Below are positions 58,231 to 64,000 of a stretch of 64,000 nt of DNA, piece by piece. A program made the translations under genes and the position numbers. How positions within the stretch are numbered: the first letter of the stretch is position 1; every line of letters starts with the position of its first letter. The stretch spans positions 620,001 to 684,000 of the forward strand of contig MU839829.1 of assembly GCA_030411725.1 (NCBI GenBank), in the 5' to 3' direction. This DNA comes from Echria macrotheca (lineage: Eukaryota > Ascomycota > Sordariomycetes > Sordariales > Schizotheciaceae). The notes beneath the pieces were generated by a model, which made no database searches, was not told the origin of the DNA, and worked only from the letters and a program-made list of their open reading frames with translations.

Positions 58231-59524
58231 ATGTCTATCTCGAGCGCGTCTTCCCCGAGCGAAGGGAAACCACCGATTGGCCTTGCGGAGCGAGTTGTGT
58301 GGATAGTCTTGCTCACCCTCCTTCCATGTTCAGTCCTTGTATTTTTAGGTACGGAAATCGTTCTAATTCACGAGCCCAACTAATGACCATGACAGGCGTG
58401 GCTCTGGGGGGCTGCACATCCATTAACCCCGGGACTCCAGAGATCTTCGTCGTCCAGCTTGGACTGCCTCAATACTCTTCTTCCCTTCGAGTCGGATATT
58501 TTGGTACGAGATCACCTCTCCAAAATCAACTCTATCGCTCTAACAATAGATAGGTGTATGCGCCGTTCACAACGTCTCTGACACCAAAATTTGCTTCCCA
58601 ACTTCCTCCTCCACGAGTTCTGACATCCTCGCCAACCAGCTGTTCTCACTCGACTCCATACAAATCCCCTCGGTTGAAGGCAACGACAAAAGAAAGGCTG
58701 TTGTTGACGCGCTAAGCATCCAGTCGCGCATCTTTCCCTGTATCGAGGCGGCGGCGGCCGCTGCGTTCATGTTTGGACTCATCCACTTTGCTCTGCTCGC
58801 CTTCATCATCAGGAAGGAAAAACTTGAATACGGCCATGACAACGATCCCAGTTTATTGAGAAAGAGAAGAACAGCTAGGAGCGTACTTCGATACTTGTGG
58901 TTGATTACACTGGGACTTGCCCTTATCCTCGCCTGTATCGCAGCCACGACGACGATGCAGGCCGCCGCCGCCATGGAGTTTGCTTCGACAAATTTCGGTG
59001 CGGATACTCCTGTGGAGGCGGGACTGACGCTCCAGGCGCTGCAGTGGGCTGCGTGTTTGTCCATGTTGACATTCATGCTTACGTCCTTCTTGTGGGCATG
59101 GTGGGATCGCCCCGAGCATCGAAAGAAACGGAGACTGGTGATCTCGAGGCCATTGATGGATCCCAGTACCGATTTTATGTGTGATCGGCAGTCAGGCTTC
59201 ATTATTCCGCCGCCTCCTGTGCAGTATGCGCCGCCGCCTCCACGCCCTCGTCGCACCTGGACCCCAGCCTCGAACTCAGGTTCCAGTTCGCGACGAGCAC
59301 GAAGAGCGAGAAAGACTTCGCCGACATCGACTGTGGGTCCAACCTATGCACCCTCGCCTCCCGTATCCGAAATGGGGTACGAACCTGACGGAAAACAACA
59401 AGTCCATCGACCAGTCTCGCCGGTTTCTGAGGATGGAGGTGTCTCGGTCCACCAGACTGCTAGTGAAAGCACCGCACCTCGTCATCAGCCCGCACCAGGG
59501 CCCCCGATGCCTGGATTTTTCTAA
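58231..59524 (+). CDS. Fig1/claudin-like four-helix membrane protein
   Basis: Three exons, 58231-58348, 58396-58503 and 58554-59524, give 398 aa. Helix 1 is at about 22-42 (VVWIVLLTLLPCSVLVFLG). It is followed by the extracellular motif GGCTSINPGTPEIFVVQL, which resembles the GxxGCTS..PG motif of Fig1-type proteins, and by paired cysteines (VCAV...KICFP). Three more helices follow: AAAAFMFGLIHFALLAFII, YLWLITLGLALILACIA, and LSMLTFMLTSFLWAWW. The last 130 residues are a Pro/Ser-rich cytosolic tail ending PGPPMPGFF. Fig1 proteins act in calcium entry and membrane fusion during mating in yeasts; the role of this relative is inferred. At the third exon two AGs lie 4 nt apart, and only the second keeps the frame open. 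Confidence 0.75.
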
Positions 59525-60536
59525 TACTTCCTTTGGGGACACGGCGGACTTTTTTAATAATTCCTATCCCTCTTCCACCCTCCAAAAAAAAGAAAGAAAG
59601 AAAGAAAAAGGAAAAGCGATGGCGCCGTCATCAACCAATACCGAAGGGAAGGGCCGACAGAGAGGGGGGTTTAGTGCGGTTTAGGTGGGCTGGGTTCCCA
59701 AGGGATGAGGATTCGAGCAGTCAGGAGGGTGGGGGGACGTGCAAGTGCAAACTTTGTGCCTGTTTTTAAGGAACGCACCTCTTTCAAGTAATAGACTTTC
59801 ACTTTGTTAGGGTTATTGAACCTGGGCGATTCTATGATTTCAATGTTCAACCGTAGACTCCCCTATATTATGATGCGCCAACACCAGAAAGGATGTGGCT
59901 ATTACTTCGAGTTGGCTCTCGATGTTTAGTCTAAACATGTATGTTTGAGTAAAAGGCAAAGGAAAGCTGGTAATGAGGTCTACTCTGGTAAGGCCGGGAA
60001 GCGCCCCGAAGCGTTAGCGTAAGGCCGTACTAACCTGCCGAGCGAAGCGACCGCGCGTAGTATGGCGCTTTCGCCCGTATGGCACTTTCTCGTGGATCAC
60101 GTTAACGCAATTCAAGAGACTGACCAAGGTTTACGGCGTGACCTTGTGACCGTCTTTAACGTTGAGTCAACAAGGAGACAAATGCCGCGTAATGCACCAC
60201 TCGCTTTTCACATGCATGTATCCAGCTACTTTTCCGCCGGTGGTTTCTTATCTTCTCACCTTAGCTAGGCCCTAGCATTCGCTAAAGTACCTAAGTTTAT
60301 CGAAGCCGCGGCGCAACCCAGATTTCGGCCGTAACTTAATCGTTAAGGTAAATAAAGCCAATACCGCATGCCGTGGCATTATAGTTTATCATGGCGTGGG
60401 CATTACGTCGGCCGGTCTTTTTGGCCTTTAACACCAGAGTATTAAAACCGCCAGTCAGCCTGCTCAGACTCTACACTACCAGTGCAGATGTTCCCAGGTT
60501 AGAAGTTGCCATTTCAGCGCATCCCGATCCGCAAAA
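59525..60536. other. Intergenic region with microsatellite and decayed repeat
   Basis: No gene. An A-rich GAAA microsatellite is at about 59,584-59,612. From about 59,980 to 60,440 the DNA changes character, with sharp AT- and CG-rich alternation and stops in all frames, and looks like a decayed repeat. The F-box gene promoter is at the end. Confidence 0.45.
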
Positions 60537-62168
60537 ATGGCTACTTTCTTGGCGTGGATAAAAACTGTCTGCCCATGTGGACGCCGAGAAGTCGAAACAG
60601 AGAACGAAGCCGACATCGACGACGGGATCAACAAAGTGGATGCAGCCGACGTTGAGGATATAACGGAACAAGTTGACGAAGCGGACGTTGCCAACGAAGT
60701 AGCCGAAGAGGTAGCCGACGAAGTAGCGGGTAGGGGCCAGCTACCGCCTCAGCTTTCCATTAGCGCGGGGGGGCAAGTCAACACACGCCAACAAGTTGAA
60801 AAGAAACATGAACACCACCACCATTACCCTTGGCGAGTGCCCCTCAGCCTACGAGCACCGGAAAGCGCCGGGATAGACCCCTTAGTAGCGGCCCATGTAC
60901 ACAACGCGAACCACAGCCCCATCTACCGATTGCCCGATGAGCTTGTGCTGCAGGTTCTTCGGTACCTGGGAGATGATCTGCTTACCATGCTCTGCCTCCG
61001 GCGTGTGGCAACGAGGTTTCGGCGGATTATCGACGACCGGAAAATCTGGAAGGTCCTATGTATCAACAGGTGCCTTGAACGGAGATCCCATCGTATTTTC
61101 GAGAGAGAGTACCTCTTCCCAAAAGACCTAAGGCAAGAACTTTGGCATCGAATCCAAAGAGATGGAGCGTGCGACCAATGCCGCATGCTCCGGGCCGGTT
61201 ATCCCGACAACTCAGACTCTGGTTGGCCTCATAGGGAATGCCCAGTCGTGTCAAGGTCTCCTCTCGGCCTCCACTGCCACGGCTGCAGCAGCGGCGGCCA
61301 CGACGTCCATCCGTGCCTAGCCTGCCATGGCGCCGTTCGTTTGTGCGAGCACGTCAACATTTCGTGGGCCGACATGCAACCCTACCTGTCCGAGTGGCAG
61401 CAGCAGCCTGATGACCTCGACGGCCAAGCCTGCCTCGACGGCTTCAGCGTCGAGTGCCGCCACCTCAGCCACGACACACGCTGCAGAGCCGAAGACGCTC
61501 CAACCTGGCCCAGGGCCAGCCTCAAGAGTGAAAGGCATTGGCGATCCCGGTGGGTGGTATTCTTGGCCCTCGAGTGGAAGCCACATAGCGGTCCCGACGT
61601 CTTCTCTCTCACATCGGAAATGCGGGCGCCCGCATCGGAAATGAGGACGCTGTTCCAGAGGCATCGACAAGGCGCGGCCGAAATTCTCATGCCATCGTCA
61701 CCCCAAGCTCCTTTCCCCGAGATGGCGGGTTTCGAGGATCCCGAGTGTCGGTGTCTATACTACGAGACAGGGAGCGACCAGAGGTCGAGTTCTGCCAGCG
61801 CATCCAAGCCAACACAAAGAACCCTGTTCTGGCCTTGCACATGGTCTCATGGTCACATATACGTCAGACATCACGGACGTGAAAGGACTTGCGAGCTTGT
61901 ATCTATCAGGGCACATTCTGCCCATAGGACAACTAACTCATATTGCCTGGTCACGGAATACTGTCGGAATATTACAGTCTGTTGGATGGTAAAGCGCGGT
62001 GGCGTCGGCGTGGTGATTCCTGCATACGACTGGTATCACGCCGTGGACCCCGACTTATCCCCGTCGCCAAGGTCGGCGAAAACACCGTGCAGAGACAAGA
62101 GCTGCATCAATTATTATCGAAGCCCGGCATCTTTTGCTTGTCGAGATTACCAACTTCTGAAGATCTAA
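60537..62168 (+). CDS. F-box protein with acidic N-terminal repeat and Cys/His-rich region
   Basis: A single exon of 543 aa. Residues 20-65 are very acidic, with EVAEEVADEVA-type repeats, followed by HEHHHH. The F-box is at about 129-172: YRLPDELVLQVLRYLGDD, then RRVATRFRRIIDDRKIW. Residues about 220-285 hold clustered Cys and His (CDQCRMLRAGY, LHCHGCSSGGHDVHPCLAC, RLCEH) that could bind zinc. The rest is unrecognised. As an F-box protein it should recruit a target to the SCF ubiquitin ligase. Its start is supported by an A-rich context (AAAAATGG). Weak coding in other frames of the 61.3-61.7 kb part reflects its high GC content. Confidence 0.78.
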   Translation: MATFLAWIKTVCPCGRREVETENEADIDDGINKVDAADVEDITEQVDEADVANEVAEEVADEVAGRGQLPPQLSISAGGQVNTRQQVEKKHEHHHHYPWRVPLSLRAPESAGIDPLVAAHVHNANHSPIYRLPDELVLQVLRYLGDDLLTMLCLRRVATRFRRIIDDRKIWKVLCINRCLERRSHRIFEREYLFPKDLRQELWHRIQRDGACDQCRMLRAGYPDNSDSGWPHRECPVVSRSPLGLHCHGCSSGGHDVHPCLACHGAVRLCEHVNISWADMQPYLSEWQQQPDDLDGQACLDGFSVECRHLSHDTRCRAEDAPTWPRASLKSERHWRSRWVVFLALEWKPHSGPDVFSLTSEMRAPASEMRTLFQRHRQGAAEILMPSSPQAPFPEMAGFEDPECRCLYYETGSDQRSSSASASKPTQRTLFWPCTWSHGHIYVRHHGRERTCELVSIRAHSAHRTTNSYCLVTEYCRNITVCWMVKRGGVGVVIPAYDWYHAVDPDLSPSPRSAKTPCRDKSCINYYRSPASFACRDYQLLKI

Positions 62169-62824
62169 GGGGTTGGCTAGGCAGTGGGTCGCCAGTGCCG
62201 CGGACAAGTATGGACTGGTGTAATTGTCTTGGTCTCGTTGTTTAGTCGCAGAGCAATCGGAAAAGGCTCATCCACAACCAATTGTATTAGATACCATCTG
62301 CATGGGATCTGACTTCGGCAACTGGTAAGATCAAGCACACTGCAGTCAGATAACCTGTGTCTGCACGTAATCTAAATGAAAAAGAGAAATCGCTTACATG
62401 TAAAGGGCTCTTACACGAAAGCGTAACCTGAATGACCCCCTTTTCAGGGCTTAGCAACAAGTTAGACGTCCCGGACGGAAAGTAGATCGATCTCTTAGAG
62501 ATCCATCAAAATCACATAATGTCGACTTGCGGTTCGTTTGGATGGAGGGGCAAGGCGCAAGGATGGAAGCAACAAGTTAACGTGACTCTCCTACGATCAT
62601 TGAAATTGGAAAGAAATCATCAGATGACGAAAATGGGTCAGCGCCGTTTGTCGTTCCTTCCTGCTATTCTACCCGTGCTTCCTTCAATGTTTCGAGAACC
62701 GAGCAGCAGATTTTGGCAACCCAAATCTCGGTGCCGAATGTGTGCAGTGCAGTATTGTCACAGTAAACTCGCCACGGTTATGGGATTTGGCCAACATTTC
62801 GACTATTTCTACATTCACGCGCCT
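62169..62824. other. Intergenic region between convergent genes
   Basis: No supported gene. A 109-codon plus-strand frame from 62519 has no motif. It holds the 3' ends of the F-box gene and the Hsp70-like gene. Confidence 0.5.
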
Positions 62825-64000
62825 TTAGCTACGGTAACTTCGAAGTGAAACGCGGCTGAACTGCGGACGAAGACGGTCCGACTCCGACGCCGACGCCCTC
62901 GTAATTGTCGACCCCCACGAGCCCGAGCTCCAACTCTGTGCATTGCTCCCTTCAGTCTTTTCCGGCTGCGATGTTTCCCACGCGGACGCTATCGGGACTT
63001 TCTCCGGCGCCGAACTGCCCGGCAACATCTCCCCTTGGTAAAAGATGGCGAACCGAAGATCTCCAGATGGCCCAACAGCTAGGTGAACATCATACTCGCA
63101 GACGTGGTACTCTTTCCTGACTCGCCAAAAACAGGACCGGTTTCGCTTTCTCTTGACAACCAACCTGTCCGGAGGAACCCCCGTCATGTTGGCGCGAACT
63201 TCGTACAGCTTCTCCACGCCAGCTACGACCTCAACTTAGCACACGGCGCACGGCACACAGAGGGAAGGGACTTACGATCGCTGATGTTGTTCGGTTCGCA
63301 CCCTTCGGGGTTATGAGACACCACGATTGTTTCGATCCACGAAAGGGGCTCGGTTAGACCGGCGTTCCTTCGTATCGTCGCCAACAGCGGCCGACCGTTG
63401 ACGATCCGATCTCCTTTCTTCACGATCCACCTCACCTGCTCTGTGGCATACACCTTCTCGTCCCATATGTCGACAATTTGGGGCTGGTTGAAATGACGCT
63501 TGGTCGAGTACGGCTCCCTGATGACAACGCCATAGCTCGCTCGAGCAATGCGAGTCCGGAGGATACTGCTGGTATGTTCCAGCAGGAGGCCTTTTATCAC
63601 AACGAGCTGGGGTTCCGCACACATCTGCACGCGTGTTCCCTCCAGCGAGGAGCGTTCCGAACGTTGGACGTATTCCTGCAGCCGTTGATGAATGAACTCG
63701 GAACTCCCAAGCCCTCCTGACAGGATAATGTATTTCTGGCCAAAATTATTAGCCACACAGCCACACTTCCCTCCAGGACCCTTCTCGACATACCACTGAG
63801 CCATGGCCATCCTTCTCAAACTTATCCAAACCTTCCTCTACCAAGGTAATGATTTTCGTCACTTGAAGTTCAAATAACGACTCAAACTCAGATCTGAATC
63901 CACAGTCAGCCAAGGTCAGGAAACAAGAAGAAGACCTTACTTTGCAATTACGAGGTGCCCGTCCTCTATTCCCAGCTCCTTACACGAGTAGTCATATCGA
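62825..64000 (-). CDS. Hsp70-like actin-fold ATPase, C-terminal part (cut by the window edge)
   Basis: Four exons are visible (high to low): 64000-63941 (partial), 63893-63794, 63735-63276 and 63234-62825, joined in frame; the 5' part lies beyond 64,000. The key phrase KYIILSGGLGSSEFIHQRL, made by splicing 63794 to 63735, is the adenosine/phosphate 2 motif of the actin-Hsp70 superfamily. Other pieces fit the fungal Hsp70-like family: ELQVTKIITLVEEGLDKF before it and, near the end, EYDVHLAVGPSGDLRFAIFY. These proteins (HSPA12-type) lack the normal substrate-binding domain and their role is mostly unknown; in fungi they are often found near incompatibility genes, but no such link is shown here. 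The last 50 residues are Ser-rich. Confidence 0.85.

Noticed and set aside
1..64000. CRISPR arrays, bacterial operons or ribosome binding sites
   Set aside because: The DNA is eukaryotic with spliced genes; no direct-repeat/spacer array was seen.

Overview
The window is nuclear DNA of a filamentous ascomycete (Pezizomycotina, most likely a Sordariomycete by inference). Most genes carry short GT-AG introns of about 45-105 bp. The families are fungal: SesB-like/NB-ARC and NACHT STAND proteins, a Zn2Cys6 regulator, a CDH-type cytochrome, a Fig1-like membrane protein, an Hsp70-like ATPase and F-box proteins. An intron-containing tRNA-Glu is present. Splice models below were built by hand from splice sites and frame continuity; no alignments or transcripts were available.

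Layout. (1) 0.9-20.7 kb is a signalling and immunity-like block: a six-exon SesB-hydrolase/NB-ARC protein (911-4064), convergent with an eight-exon trypsin-like protease that has a CorA-like membrane tail (4219-8174), then a divergent tail-anchored 397-aa membrane protein (8792-10038), a 3.6-kb gene-poor gap, tRNA-Glu(CTC), a large membrane protein (14591-16486) and a NACHT protein whose last exon makes a hydrophobic tail (17301-20728). (2) A secreted rhamnogalacturonan acetylesterase lies at 21409-22287. (3) 22.3-39.7 kb is a gene desert with no intact gene. It holds AT-rich decayed blocks, a solo LTR with a 5-bp target-site duplication, a frame-preserving minisatellite, and at least four degenerate C-terminal fragments of one coiled-coil family, all on the minus strand. 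(4) 39.7-64 kb is gene-rich: Golgi-type glycosyltransferase-like protein, divergent MFS sugar transporter, DUF924 protein, MDR oxidoreductase, dual-zinc-finger regulator divergent from a kinase-like protein, F-box protein, AA8 cytochrome, Fig1-like protein, second F-box protein, and an Hsp70-like gene cut by the right edge.

Working together. Two STAND proteins of different classes and a membrane-tailed serine protease within 20 kb suggest a non-self-recognition or cell-death neighbourhood, as fungal NLRs control heterokaryon incompatibility. The most unusual item is the protease, which keeps a readable His-Asp-Ser triad and lies tail-to-tail, 154 bp away, with an NLR that lacks the usual C-terminal sensor repeats. 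The acetylesterase, sugar transporter and AA8 cytochrome fit a plant-biomass lifestyle but are not clustered as a pathway.
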